In this document: positions 1 to 9,360 of the stretch, piece by piece
Position numbering within the stretch: position 1 is the stretch's first letter
How the letters are laid out: each line of letters opens with the position of its first letter
Assembly (NCBI RefSeq): GCF_000969645.2
Contig: NZ_CP014222.1
Coordinates: 372,001 to 436,000, forward strand
From: Janthinobacterium sp. B9-8
GTDB taxonomy: Bacteria > Pseudomonadota > Gammaproteobacteria > Burkholderiales > Chitinibacteraceae
DNA: 64,000 nt
Reading direction: 5' to 3'
Made by a program: the position numbers and the translations under genes
The notes under the pieces: model-generated
The model's input: only the letters and a program-made list of their open reading frames with translations
Told to the model about the DNA's origin: nothing
The model's database searches: none

Positions 1-411
1 TGAATGCTCACTGCTTATTTTTGGCATTGCGTCATGCCAAATAGGCGGCGTTTTTTCAAATTCTAAAACAAACATTAAGCCTATTTCGTCAAATAGGGGT
101 TTATTATTATGTTGTTGTAATAATTCAAATAACATTAACCATGTTTCTGTTTGGCGCAATCCGGTAATTTGCTTAATTTCTGTAAGTAGAAAAGCCATGG
201 CTGCTTTACTTTGGCCACTGCTATGCAGCATTGCGGCCTCTTCTTGAGCGGGGGTAAGTTGCGACTTATTATCTACCACCTCAATATTAAGCTGCGCAAG
301 ATCAAAGTCAGGTTCTTGTTGAGCAGCCGTGGGTTTTTCATTCGCTTCAACTAAGGGAATATGAGCGGGTGTATCAGGGGTGAGTTTTTTACGAATAAAT
401 GAAAAAGCCAC
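1..411 (-). CDS. STAS-type hypothetical protein, N-terminal part (runs off left edge)
   Basis: The reverse strand is open from a GTG at 411 to the window edge and gives at least 137 residues starting M-A-F-S-F-I-R-K-K. An in-frame TAA lies four codons upstream of the GTG, so no earlier start is possible. A proline-rich linker (residues ~12-45) is followed by a helical stretch with the pattern PAQEEAAMLHSSGQSKAAMAF and later LMLFELLQQ and EFEKTPPIW. This pattern is recalled from a betaproteobacterial family that carries a STAS (anti-anti-sigma-like) domain further downstream, but that domain would lie outside the window. The family call is therefore inference. The gene is divergent from the DUF748 gene, across 361 bp. 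Confidence 0.6.
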   Translation of the reverse strand, partial: MAFSFIRKKLTPDTPAHIPLVEANEKPTAAQQEPDFDLAQLNIEVVDNKSQLTPAQEEAAMLHSSGQSKAAMAFLLTEIKQITGLRQTETWLMLFELLQQHNNKPLFDEIGLMFVLEFEKTPPIWHDAMPKISSEHS

Positions 412-568
412 TTTAGGAATCCAGTATTAGGTTTGCTGCCGGTTTAAATACTCGTTAATTCTAAGCTTTTTACCTTGTTTTTTGCGGATTATTTTGCCTG
501 ACATTGATATCACCTGAAAAGCGGAGCGAGTAAAGCGCAAACAGAATGCTTTTGCTCAACATCGTTTT

Positions 569-645
569 AGCCAAACTTCCGTGTGTCAGCTCACAAAAAA
601 TATGCTTACGGCATTTTGTGTGAGGCAGCTTAAATGAGTTTGGCT
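569..645. repeat. Imperfect long hairpin in the 361-bp divergent intergenic region
   Basis: AGCCAAAC at 569-576 pairs with GTTTGGCT at 638-645. Inside them CTCACAAAA...ATGC pairs imperfectly with GCATTTTGTGTGAG around a short loop near 606-610. The rest of the 412-772 gap shows no gene, RBS or RNA that I recognise. There is no T-tract on either side, so this is not a normal terminator. It may be a REP-like element or an mRNA leader structure. Confidence 0.5.
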
Positions 646-772
646 TGTATGCTCGGTTTTGTATTTTGGGATTATTCCATTTATTGTGGATTAAGCTCAC
701 ACCTCAATAGGCAGCTCGTGGTGACTCGGCCTAAAATGCTTACTTCCTACTGAAAAACTGAGTATTTAATTT

Positions 773-3700
773 ATGGAACGCAAAATCGGCCTGAAATTTA
801 AACGCTGGCTGCTGTTCTTTGGCTTGTTTCTGTCGCTGCTTGGATTGGTGGGAGGCATGCTCTTCCCCCGATGGGCTGAGCCGAGGTTGGAAGCTGCGCT
901 TTCTAAAACCTTGCATCGCACCGTGAGTATTGAAGAAGTCACGTTTAATCCATTTATTCTTAAGGCTACCTTGCATGGTGTAAGTATCAGCAAGGAGTCT
1001 GTGCCATTTGCACGGTTTCAATCGCTGGTCCTTGATATTGAGTGGGCTTCTTTATGGAAAATGGCACCTATTATCAAAGAGATTACACTGACTCAGCCGC
1101 AAATAGACGTTATCAGATTAGATGAATCAAAGTATAATTTTTCAGATTTAATTGAGTTATTTGCAAATAACAATAATAAAGAAACTGCTCGTTTTTCACT
1201 TAATAATATTAGAATAATAAATGGCACCATTATTTTTAATGACCAAGTGCTGCATACTCAGCAAAAATTAACAAATTTAGAGCTGGCGTTGCCTTTTGTT
1301 TCTACCTTGGCTCACAGAGTAAATGATTACATTCAGCCCAGTGTTTCTGGTAAATTAAATGGAACAGTGTTTAAAATTGATGGTGAAAGTAAACCGTTTT
1401 CCAATAGCTTAGATACACGATTAACTTTTAACTTGCAAAAATTAAATATATCGCAATATACACAGTATATAAAACTACCTAATGAATTAAAGTTATTATC
1501 TGCTTATTTGTCAGGACAGCTCAGTTTACAATTTCATCTTGAAAAAGATAGCACAAGACTACAGATTAGTGGCCCTTTGCAATTAGAACAGTTTAATGTA
1601 GAGCTGAAAGATAAGCCATTTTTGAAAGTAAATCAGCTTTCAGTATCATTGAAAAATTTAGAGCCTCTTGCGCAAATTTATCGTTTGAGCGATATCAAAG
1701 TAGATGGCCTTGATACCACTATAAGTAAAAATGATCGTGGTGAATTAAATTGGCTACAAGCTTTTAAACAACAACCTGTTGCAGTGGATGATCACTCTAA
1801 AAATAAGAATATTATTGATATTAAAAATATTAAAATTGTTAATAGCCGTGTTGCATATGAAAATTTGCAGTTTAATGATATTAAAGCAGACGTAGCCGTT
1901 TATTCTAATCAAAAAAATAAAGCGATTCCTGTTTTATTCTCAGCAAGAACAGCAGAAGGGGAGGTGTTTTCAGCTGATTTAAAAGTATCGCCTCAGCCTT
2001 TTGTTTTAGATGGCAAAGTAAGTCTGACGGCTTTAGAGCTAAAACAGTATATGCCATTTATCTCTCCTTATTTTAACGGAATTGTTGATAGTGGTCAGCT
2101 TGATTTATCAAGCACGATTCATTTTTCTAGTGAGCCACTTGCCTACTCTTTAAAAGATACAGATATAAAATTACAACAGTTTTCTTTGCATTTACCTAAA
2201 GAGAAAAAATCCTTATTAAAGGCAGAGCAGTTTGCCATTAAAGCGCTTGAGCTAGATTCAAAACAGCAATTAATTACCGTGGCAGCCATTGAAAGCCAAG
2301 GTGGCCAACTTGGTGTGCAATGGCTGGCTAATGGGCAGTTTAATTTTTCGGCGCTGATTCCCCGTCGTGAAGCTGTGCCTGCTTCCGGGCAGTGGCGTGT
2401 GCAAGTCGCGAAAGTGGATATGAGTGAGTGGCAGCTTGATTTATCAGATAAACGCCTTGCCAAAGCGCCTTCTATTCCGATAAGAGATATTTCTTTAGTT
2501 TTTGATCAGTTAGATACCGCAGCAGGAAGTAAAGGTAAGTTAAAATTGAGTGCGCACTGGGCCGATAGCGGCTTGATTGATATCAGTGGGGATATTGTGC
2601 CGATGCCTTTTTCGGCACAAATTGCGCTAGATTTACGCAAAGTGAATGCCGCATTTTTACAGCCATATTTTACTAAGTATTTAAATATTTCTCTTGCCAG
2701 AGGTTTTTTAAATGCAAAAGGAAATTTGCAAGTTGTAAGCAAGCCTGATTTAAATGGCCGCTATCGTGGTGCTTTTAGCGTGGATCATTTCTATGCGATT
2801 GATAAGCAGACATCTACTGCTTTTTTAAAATGGAATCGTTTAGATTTTAAAGGCGTTGATGCTGCTTTATTACCACTGCGTGTTGATATTGCTGAAGTAG
2901 CATTAGATAAGTTCTTTTCTCGTTTGATTTTATCGCCAACGGGCAGACTTAATTTACAAGATATTCTGGTGCAAGATGGCAAGCAGGTTTCTGTGGCGAA
3001 TGCCAATACGGCAAGTGCTGTAACGGCGGTGCCCGTGGCGGAGCAAGGCTTGCCGCCTGTTCAGATTAAAAAAATTATACTGAATAACGGTGATATCCGT
3101 TACAGCGATTTTTTTATTAAGCCTAATTTCACTGCCAATTTAACGAAGATGACAGGGACTATTGCGGGCTTGTCTAGTGCGGAAAATGCGCGCGCCCAGC
3201 TTGATTTACAGGGGTTTGTAGATAAAACTGCCCCGGTTAAAGTTAGTGGTGAGCTGAATCCCTTATCAAAGAAAATATTCCTTGATTTAAAGGGCGGAGT
3301 TAAAAACTATGATTTAACTTCGGCTTCGACCTACTCTACGAAGTATGCAGGCTATGGGATTGAGAAGGGTAAGATGTCGATGGATATTGCTTATAGGATT
3401 GAAGGTGGTAAATTAATTGCAAGTAATAATATATTTTTAGATCAGCTTAATTTAAGTGAAGAAAGAATAGAGGGCAAAGACGCCACAACATTACCCGTTA
3501 AATTAGCACTGGCTTTGTTAACTGACAGGCGAGGCCAAGTTAAGCTTAATTTACCAATTGAAGGTTCATTAGATGACCCCCAATTTAGCGTGTCGGGTAT
3601 TATCTGGCAGGTAATTGGCAATGTTTTAGAAAAAGTGGTGACCTCTCCTTTTGATGCCCTGGCAAGCTCATTGGGCCATGAAGGGGCTGTATTGTCGCAT

Positions 3701-4231
3701 GTTGATTTTATTGCTGGCAGCGAAAAAATAGATGATAAGGCAATAAAGAGCATTCAGCAGCTGGCTGAAATACTTGCAGATCGTCCTGCATTAAAGCTGG
3801 ATGTGCAAAGCGTATTAAGTCTATCTGTGGATGGTCAAGGTTTAAAGAAAAAGAGCTTACAAAGAAAAATTCGCTTATTAAAAATGGCAAGTGTGGCAGA
3901 TAGCTTAAGCCAGGATGAGCATGAGCTGATGATTAGCCAGGATGAATACCCAAGCTTGTTGGAGAAATTATATAAGAGTGAAAAATTTACTAAGCCGACC
4001 AATTTAATTGGTATGGATAAAGCACTGACTGTAGCAGAAATGGAAAAACTGATCTTTGAGCATACAGAAGTAAAAAATGATGATTTATATGCTCTGGGCT
4101 TACGGCGAGCTTTGCTGGTTAAATCAGCACTGTTGGTTGCTGGTGTAGATGAAGCGCGTATTTTTTTAGTGAAACCCAGGATAAGCAGCAGTGAAGATAG
4201 CAAGTCACGAGTGAAGTTTGATTTGAAATAA
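773..4231 (+). CDS. DUF748 / AsmA-like envelope protein
   Basis: This is a 1152-residue protein with one N-terminal membrane anchor (residues ~12-32, after the basic stretch KRW). Long beta-rich repeats typical of AsmA/TamB-like DUF748 proteins follow. The opening pattern (FPRWAEP...L.KTLHRTVSIEEVTFNPF) is characteristic of the family. The C-terminal ~200 residues resemble a degenerate OmpA-type peptidoglycan-binding region (VDFIAGSEKIDDKAIKSI). Family members are periplasm-spanning and are thought to help lipid transport or outer-membrane homeostasis; the exact substrate is not known. No strong Shine-Dalgarno sequence precedes the ATG, and a good terminator follows. Base composition becomes AT-rich in the first half, unlike the metE region. 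Confidence 0.85.
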   Translation: MERKIGLKFKRWLLFFGLFLSLLGLVGGMLFPRWAEPRLEAALSKTLHRTVSIEEVTFNPFILKATLHGVSISKESVPFARFQSLVLDIEWASLWKMAPIIKEITLTQPQIDVIRLDESKYNFSDLIELFANNNNKETARFSLNNIRIINGTIIFNDQVLHTQQKLTNLELALPFVSTLAHRVNDYIQPSVSGKLNGTVFKIDGESKPFSNSLDTRLTFNLQKLNISQYTQYIKLPNELKLLSAYLSGQLSLQFHLEKDSTRLQISGPLQLEQFNVELKDKPFLKVNQLSVSLKNLEPLAQIYRLSDIKVDGLDTTISKNDRGELNWLQAFKQQPVAVDDHSKNKNIIDIKNIKIVNSRVAYENLQFNDIKADVAVYSNQKNKAIPVLFSARTAEGEVFSADLKVSPQPFVLDGKVSLTALELKQYMPFISPYFNGIVDSGQLDLSSTIHFSSEPLAYSLKDTDIKLQQFSLHLPKEKKSLLKAEQFAIKALELDSKQQLITVAAIESQGGQLGVQWLANGQFNFSALIPRREAVPASGQWRVQVAKVDMSEWQLDLSDKRLAKAPSIPIRDISLVFDQLDTAAGSKGKLKLSAHWADSGLIDISGDIVPMPFSAQIALDLRKVNAAFLQPYFTKYLNISLARGFLNAKGNLQVVSKPDLNGRYRGAFSVDHFYAIDKQTSTAFLKWNRLDFKGVDAALLPLRVDIAEVALDKFFSRLILSPTGRLNLQDILVQDGKQVSVANANTASAVTAVPVAEQGLPPVQIKKIILNNGDIRYSDFFIKPNFTANLTKMTGTIAGLSSAENARAQLDLQGFVDKTAPVKVSGELNPLSKKIFLDLKGGVKNYDLTSASTYSTKYAGYGIEKGKMSMDIAYRIEGGKLIASNNIFLDQLNLSEERIEGKDATTLPVKLALALLTDRRGQVKLNLPIEGSLDDPQFSVSGIIWQVIGNVLEKVVTSPFDALASSLGHEGAVLSHVDFIAGSEKIDDKAIKSIQQLAEILADRPALKLDVQSVLSLSVDGQGLKKKSLQRKIRLLKMASVADSLSQDEHELMISQDEYPSLLEKLYKSEKFTKPTNLIGMDKALTVAEMEKLIFEHTEVKNDDLYALGLRRALLVKSALLVAGVDEARIFLVKPRISSSEDSKSRVKFDLK

Positions 4232-4250
4232 AGCAACACTGATCTGCTAA

Positions 4251-4297
4251 AACGGCCGCTGATTAACAATATATATGTTGATCAGTGGCCGTTTTTT
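4251..4297 (+). terminator. Rho-independent terminator after DUF748 gene
   Basis: AACGGCC plus CTGAT on the left pairs with ATCAG plus GGCCGTT on the right, with small bulges and an AT-rich loop, followed by a run of T. It starts 20 bp after the stop codon. Confidence 0.85.
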
Positions 4298-4487
4298 ATG
4301 TGAATTTAAATTATATTGATTAATACTCTGCAATGTCTTTAGTCTTACAAATAAAATTGAAAATGATATGGCTTACACGGATAAGTTATGTCATGTGTTT
4401 TTTATATTGTATTAGTTAATAAGCGCATATTGTTTTTGCTTGTAATACATCTTAAAAGCACCTTTACTGATGAAGTATTAGCAGTTG

Positions 4488-6362
4488 ATGGATTTCTCTT
4501 TCACGAAGTTTATAACGTGTATTGGGGCGTTTATGTTTTTGTATGGTGAATCTGCATCGCATTTAAGCGTTTTATTATTGCTAGGGCAAGAGGCTGATAG
4601 TGCATCGTTGCTGCAAGGCATGGCAGCTAGTGATTTACCCTGCACCATCCAAGAGTGCCGGGATTTAATGCAGCTGGATCAGATCTTGAGTGCTCAACAT
4701 CACGCCATTGATGTTCTCGTGATTGATCTGGCTGAAAGCCATCTTAAATACACCAAGCAGCTGATGCAGCTTAGCCAAAACTTTCCCATTGTGATTTTGG
4801 TACCAGCAGGACGTGAGGGGTGGGTAAAGCACGCCGTGCAGTTAAATAACGAGCATTTTTTGATTAAAGATGCCGCAGGTGGTTTTTTGGCGCTGCTGCC
4901 GATTGTTTTGCTGCGGGCAATTAATGAAAGCCGGGAGCAACTTGCACGTACCCGTGCCGAGCTTAATATGATGGAGCATCGTTTAAGCTTAAGTCAGATT
5001 GTTGAAGGTAGCCCTGTCGCCTCTTTTGTAATTGATTGCAATCATGTGGTGACGCATTGGAATTTGGCGTGCGAAACGTTTACTGGCAAAAAAGCCTTTG
5101 AAATGATTGGCACATCGAATCAGTGGCAGGCTTTTTATACATCGCCACGGCCAGTGTTGGCTGATTTGATGCTTGATGAAGCCTTAGAAAAAAGTGTGGG
5201 TTTGTTTTACCCCGGCAAGGTGCAACTTTCCAGCAATGTGCGGGGAGTATTTGAGGCAGAGGATTATTTTGCCCATTTTGGTGAGCATGGTCGTTGGATT
5301 TATTTTACGGCAACGCCCATTCGGGATGATTGCGGCAAAGTGGTAGGCGCGATGGAAACTTTGCAAGATGTGAGCCAAAGGCATGAAGTTGAAGCGGCGT
5401 TGCAAGCCAGCCAGGCTTTTTTGGCGCAGATTGTGGATGGCAGCTCGGTCGCTACGTTTGTGATCGACCGAAATCATACGGTAACGCACTGGAATCGCGC
5501 TTGTGAAGCCCTAACTGGGCTTGCTGCCAAGGAGGTGATTGGTAGTAAAGAGCAGTGGCGGGCGTTTTATCCCAGCGAGCGCCCCGTGATGGCCGATTTA
5601 ATTATGAATGGGGCAATGGCTGAGGATGTGGATCAGTTTTATCACGGCAAATTCAGGCCTTCGCGTTTGATTGAGGGGGTTTTTGAAGCTGAAGATTTCT
5701 TTTCTCAATTTGGCCCAGAAGGAAAATGGGTGTTCTTTACTGCTGCACCGTTGCGCGATATGGATGGCTGCGTGGTGGGCGCGATTGAAACATTACAAGA
5801 TATGAACGAGCGGCGTTTAGCCGAGGAGGCCTTAAAAGCCAGTGAAGCACGTTATCGGGATTTAAGCATGACCGATGGCATGACTGGCCTATTTAATAGC
5901 CGGCATTTTTATGAGAGTGTTGAAAAAGAGCTGGAACGGGCACGGCGTTACGGGCGGCCTTTATCTTTGCTTTTGATGGATATTGATAATTTTAAAAAAG
6001 TAAACGATCAATACGGTCATTTAGAAGGCGATAAAGTATTGCAATCGCTTGCTATGGTGATTAGGGGCTGCTTAAGAGAAATGGATAGCGCTTATCGTTA
6101 TGGTGGGGAAGAGTTTATTGTGGTTTTGCCAGAAACACGCAGCGAAGATGCAGTCAATGTGGCGCAACGTTTACGCCAGCGCTTTGCCGATCAAATTCAG
6201 CGCCCAGCCCCGGAGCAAATACTCCATTGCACGGTGAGTATTGGAGTAAGCCAGTTTATCGTGGGTGATGATGCTAAAAGTTTGGTGAAACGAGCCGATG
6301 AGGGGACTTACCAAGCCAAGCATCAGGGGAAAAATTGCGTGGTATGGGTGGATCCTTCCTAA
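4488..6362 (+). CDS. Diguanylate cyclase: degenerate REC, two PAS domains, GGDEF
   Basis: This is predicted to make cyclic di-GMP from two GTP. In order: a receiver-like region (~residues 24-135) without an obvious acidic pocket; two PAS domains (~165-295 and ~305-435) that are clear copies of each other (both contain VTHWN.AC...TG, IG....W.AFY.S.RPV.ADL and the pattern FEAED.F..FG); and a GGDEF domain near the C-terminus. The active-site signature is GGEEF (~residue 538). An RxxD product-inhibition site (REMD) lies exactly five residues before it, so catalysis and feedback inhibition both look intact. The start is uncertain: ATG 4488 (preceded by TTG 4485) has no clear RBS, and ATG 4533, just after GGGGCG, would put the REC-like fold nearly at the N-terminus. 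No EAL domain is present. Confidence 0.88.
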   Translation: MDFSFTKFITCIGAFMFLYGESASHLSVLLLLGQEADSASLLQGMAASDLPCTIQECRDLMQLDQILSAQHHAIDVLVIDLAESHLKYTKQLMQLSQNFPIVILVPAGREGWVKHAVQLNNEHFLIKDAAGGFLALLPIVLLRAINESREQLARTRAELNMMEHRLSLSQIVEGSPVASFVIDCNHVVTHWNLACETFTGKKAFEMIGTSNQWQAFYTSPRPVLADLMLDEALEKSVGLFYPGKVQLSSNVRGVFEAEDYFAHFGEHGRWIYFTATPIRDDCGKVVGAMETLQDVSQRHEVEAALQASQAFLAQIVDGSSVATFVIDRNHTVTHWNRACEALTGLAAKEVIGSKEQWRAFYPSERPVMADLIMNGAMAEDVDQFYHGKFRPSRLIEGVFEAEDFFSQFGPEGKWVFFTAAPLRDMDGCVVGAIETLQDMNERRLAEEALKASEARYRDLSMTDGMTGLFNSRHFYESVEKELERARRYGRPLSLLLMDIDNFKKVNDQYGHLEGDKVLQSLAMVIRGCLREMDSAYRYGGEEFIVVLPETRSEDAVNVAQRLRQRFADQIQRPAPEQILHCTVSIGVSQFIVGDDAKSLVKRADEGTYQAKHQGKNCVVWVDPS

Positions 6363-6465
6363 TTCAGTGCGCTTGCTTAAAATTTTACGGCTAATAAAGT
6401 GATTGAACGATCTTTTAAATCATCTCTTTAGTTTTGTTTCATTGTTTTAAGTAATAAGCATATAT

Positions 6466-6504
6466 AAAAACTCTGGCTTTATTAAGATGAAGCTAGGGTT
6501 TTTA
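6466..6504 (+). terminator. Probable terminator after the GGDEF gene
   Basis: AAAAACTCTGGCTT pairs, with G-U wobbles, with AAGCTAGGGTTTTT, then a T-rich tail. It lies about 100 bp past the stop. The remaining 6505-6738 stretch is AT-rich and presumably holds the promoter of the TonB receptor gene; I cannot assign -35/-10 boxes with confidence. Confidence 0.6.
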
Positions 6505-6738
6505 TTATTTATCGGTCTGTTTATATGCAATAAATGGTTGTTGTAGCGCTGCAAATGTTTTTTATTGTTTATTTTTTATATAAATCATAGGCTTAGATTT
6601 GTTGTCGGGTGTTTTTATTATTCCTTTGTCATTGCCGTTGCTTCCTGTGCTAAATTGGTTGTTAGGTATATAAAAAATACTTTTAATAACTTTAAAGAAT
6701 AAAAAGGTATCCGCTTTTTATCTGCTCAGGGGGATGTA

Positions 6739-9291
6739 ATGCGCTTTAGACCAAAATTACTGGCGATTGTGATCGCTCAAATCACTGCTGCTGCCTATGC
6801 CGAAGATCTACCAATAGCAAGTAAGGTGGAGCGGGTTGAGGTGGTGGGCTCTAATATTAAGCGGATCAATAAAGAAGGCCCTTCTTTGGTAACGGTGATT
6901 AAGCGTGATGAAATTGAAAAGTCAGGTGCCACAACTGTGGTTGAAGCGCTTGATAACTTGCTTCCAAAGGCGTCATTAGAGTTTGCTACGGATGGTGGCC
7001 GGTTTGCACCGGGTTCTAGCAACGTGGGCCTGCGCAATATGGGGGCTAAAAATACGCTGATTTTACTCAATGGCCGCCGCTTAGCACCAAATGGTTTTGC
7101 CGATGTTGATACCAGCCCGGTTAGCCTTAACAATATTCCGCTCTCTGCAATCGAGCAAATTGAAGTGCTTTACGATGGTGCAGCGGCTATTTATGGCTCT
7201 GATGCGGTAGCAGGGGTGATTAACTTTAAAACTAAGCGCAATTTTCAGGGCGTTTCGGTAACAGGTAAATATGGGCAAAACTTTGTAGGCGATGGCCAGG
7301 ATTTAGTGCTGGGCATTGCCGCTGGCTTTGGTAATTTAAATGAAGATAATCAAAATTTATTAATCACGCTGGATGTGACGGATAAAAAACCTACTTTTGA
7401 TAATCAGCATGATGCAACTAAAAGCCTAGATAAACGTGGTTTAGGTGGGGCAGATAATCGCTTTACGGGTTTACATGGTGGTGCTTATAAAATCAAAGGA
7501 GGAACAACAACACTATTGCCCGGTTGCGAAGGCAATGGCGAAATTGTGATTGATCAATTTGGCAACCAGAAATGCCTCTCTAGTGAAAATCTTTATCGCA
7601 GCGCACATATAAAGCGCTTAAATGCCAATGCGCTTTATAACTACCAGCTGAGTGATGATGCTCTATTATTTGCCGAGCTGGGGATTGGCCAAGACAGACA
7701 ATCTTTTGAAAGTTGGCCTCTTTCTATTCCCGCCGCGCAAGCAGTGATAAAAGCCGGTGATGCGGCCTATAAAGACGTGATTAATGGGGTAAAAACCAAT
7801 GGCAAAGATATCACCGTTACCCGGCGTATTTATGAAGCAGGTTTAGCGCAAAATAATGTAGATAGCGATACGCTGCGTGCCGTTTTGGGGGCTAAGGGTA
7901 CGCTTGCAGGCTGGGATGCTGAAACCGCTTTGACCTACAGTAGCAATAAAAGCAGCCAAGCGAGAGACCGCGCCGATCCAGCCAAAATTACGGCTGCATT
8001 TAAAAAGGGTGGATACGATCCATTTATTGCAAACAATCCGGAAGCCTTAGCCAAAGCTTTAATTACATCACGCTATCGTGAAGGCACAGCTTCTTTATTA
8101 ATTGGCGATGCGCGGGTTTCTAATGCTTCGCTATTTCAATTAGCGGCTGGCGATGTTGGCTTTGCTGCCGGGGTGAATATTTTAAAAGAAAAGGCGGAAG
8201 AAGACAGCACCGTGGCAAGTAGCCGCTGGGTTAAATCGATTTATGGTGAATTAAATATTCCGGTATTAAAAAATCTGGAAGTACAAGCTGCATTGCGTTA
8301 CGACCATTATGATGATGTAGGTGGCGCTACATCGCCTAAAGTGGCCGTTTCTTATCGGCCTGTTGAATCCTTGCTATTACGCGGATCGGCCACCAGCACA
8401 TTCAGAGCGCCAAGCCTGCAGCAATTAAGCATGTCACCTACCCCGAGTTATTACTTTTATAATGACTGGGCACGTTGCAAGCCAATGGGCGTTCCAAGCG
8501 GTGAATGCATAGGCAGGGTTGATTTAAATAGCCGCAGTAATCCGGAGTTAAAACCGGAAACGTCTAATAACTTAACGCTGGGTTTTGTATTTCAGCCGCT
8601 AAAAGACTTATCGCTCAGTATTGATTGGTACAACATCAAGCAAAATGATGCAATTGCTCGTTTGAATCCGCAGTATGTGATTGATCACGAAGATGGCAAT
8701 CCTGCTATGGCTAAATTGATTAAACGTTTGGCACTGGATCCGGACGAAGTAAAAAATTACCCGGCTTTAGCAAAAGGAAAAATCGAAGTGGTCGATTTGC
8801 CTTTGGCCAATATTGGCCAGATTGATACCTCTGGCGTCGATATTGATTTCAATTACGCCTATAAAACCAATGGCTGGGGCAAGTTTATTTTTCGGGATCA
8901 GTTTAGCTATACGCTGAGCTATAAGAGCTCTGATCTGGAAGGCGAAGCGCCCATTGAGCGAACGGGTGGGTATGACACACCAGATTGGTCGAACCGGATT
9001 TCGCTGGGCTATCAATATGCAGAATACGATGCCACTTTAACGGCTAAAACATTTGCCCGTGTGCATGATGCTGCTGATCTGCCAGAAAACAGCAGTAACC
9101 CGGATGGCTATTTGCCCTCATACACCGTATTTAATTTATCTGCGGGTTATCAGCTCAATAAAAACACATCTTTTGTATTGGGTGTGAATAATCTGTTTGA
9201 TAAAGTTTCGCCATACTCTGTTGATGGTGGAGGGCATAGCGGTACCACATCTGGCCGGTATGGATTTATTGGTTTTGATTACAAGCTTTAA
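6739..9291 (+). CDS. TonB-dependent outer-membrane receptor
   Basis: This is an 850-residue outer-membrane gated channel, powered through TonB-ExbB-ExbD in the inner membrane. A signal peptide ends near AYA (residues ~1-21). A plug domain follows (VEVVGSNIKRINKEGPSLVTVI, then NVGLRNMGAKNTLILLNGRR and YGSDAVAGVINF). The rest is a beta-barrel with the typical FRAPSLQQLS and NNLTLGF patterns, closing at GRYGFIGFDYKL. The RBS AGGGGGATG is well placed before ATG 6739. The plug resembles receptors of the oligosaccharide/peptide type more than catecholate siderophore receptors, but substrate cannot be read from sequence. No transport or TonB gene is adjacent, and no Fur box or riboswitch was recognised upstream. 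Confidence 0.92.
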   Translation: MRFRPKLLAIVIAQITAAAYAEDLPIASKVERVEVVGSNIKRINKEGPSLVTVIKRDEIEKSGATTVVEALDNLLPKASLEFATDGGRFAPGSSNVGLRNMGAKNTLILLNGRRLAPNGFADVDTSPVSLNNIPLSAIEQIEVLYDGAAAIYGSDAVAGVINFKTKRNFQGVSVTGKYGQNFVGDGQDLVLGIAAGFGNLNEDNQNLLITLDVTDKKPTFDNQHDATKSLDKRGLGGADNRFTGLHGGAYKIKGGTTTLLPGCEGNGEIVIDQFGNQKCLSSENLYRSAHIKRLNANALYNYQLSDDALLFAELGIGQDRQSFESWPLSIPAAQAVIKAGDAAYKDVINGVKTNGKDITVTRRIYEAGLAQNNVDSDTLRAVLGAKGTLAGWDAETALTYSSNKSSQARDRADPAKITAAFKKGGYDPFIANNPEALAKALITSRYREGTASLLIGDARVSNASLFQLAAGDVGFAAGVNILKEKAEEDSTVASSRWVKSIYGELNIPVLKNLEVQAALRYDHYDDVGGATSPKVAVSYRPVESLLLRGSATSTFRAPSLQQLSMSPTPSYYFYNDWARCKPMGVPSGECIGRVDLNSRSNPELKPETSNNLTLGFVFQPLKDLSLSIDWYNIKQNDAIARLNPQYVIDHEDGNPAMAKLIKRLALDPDEVKNYPALAKGKIEVVDLPLANIGQIDTSGVDIDFNYAYKTNGWGKFIFRDQFSYTLSYKSSDLEGEAPIERTGGYDTPDWSNRISLGYQYAEYDATLTAKTFARVHDAADLPENSSNPDGYLPSYTVFNLSAGYQLNKNTSFVLGVNNLFDKVSPYSVDGGGHSGTTSGRYGFIGFDYKL

Positions 9292-9305
9292 TTTGTAGTA
9301 TAAAT

Positions 9306-9337
9306 AAAAAAAGCAGGCCGTTTGGGCCTGCTTTTTT
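9306..9337 (+). terminator. Strong bidirectional terminator
   Basis: AAAAAAGCAGGCC and GGCCTGCTTTTTT form a 13-bp perfect stem with a GTTTG loop. It sits between the convergent TonB-receptor and AraC genes and has A- and T-tracts on both sides, so it can serve both. Confidence 0.92.
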
Positions 9338-9360
9338 ATGTGGGCAATGATTGAATCTAA

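Noticed and set aside
470..700. 76-residue minus-strand frame in the first intergenic gap
   Set aside because: It covers the imperfect hairpin, has no RBS and an unnatural Lys/His/Cys-rich composition.
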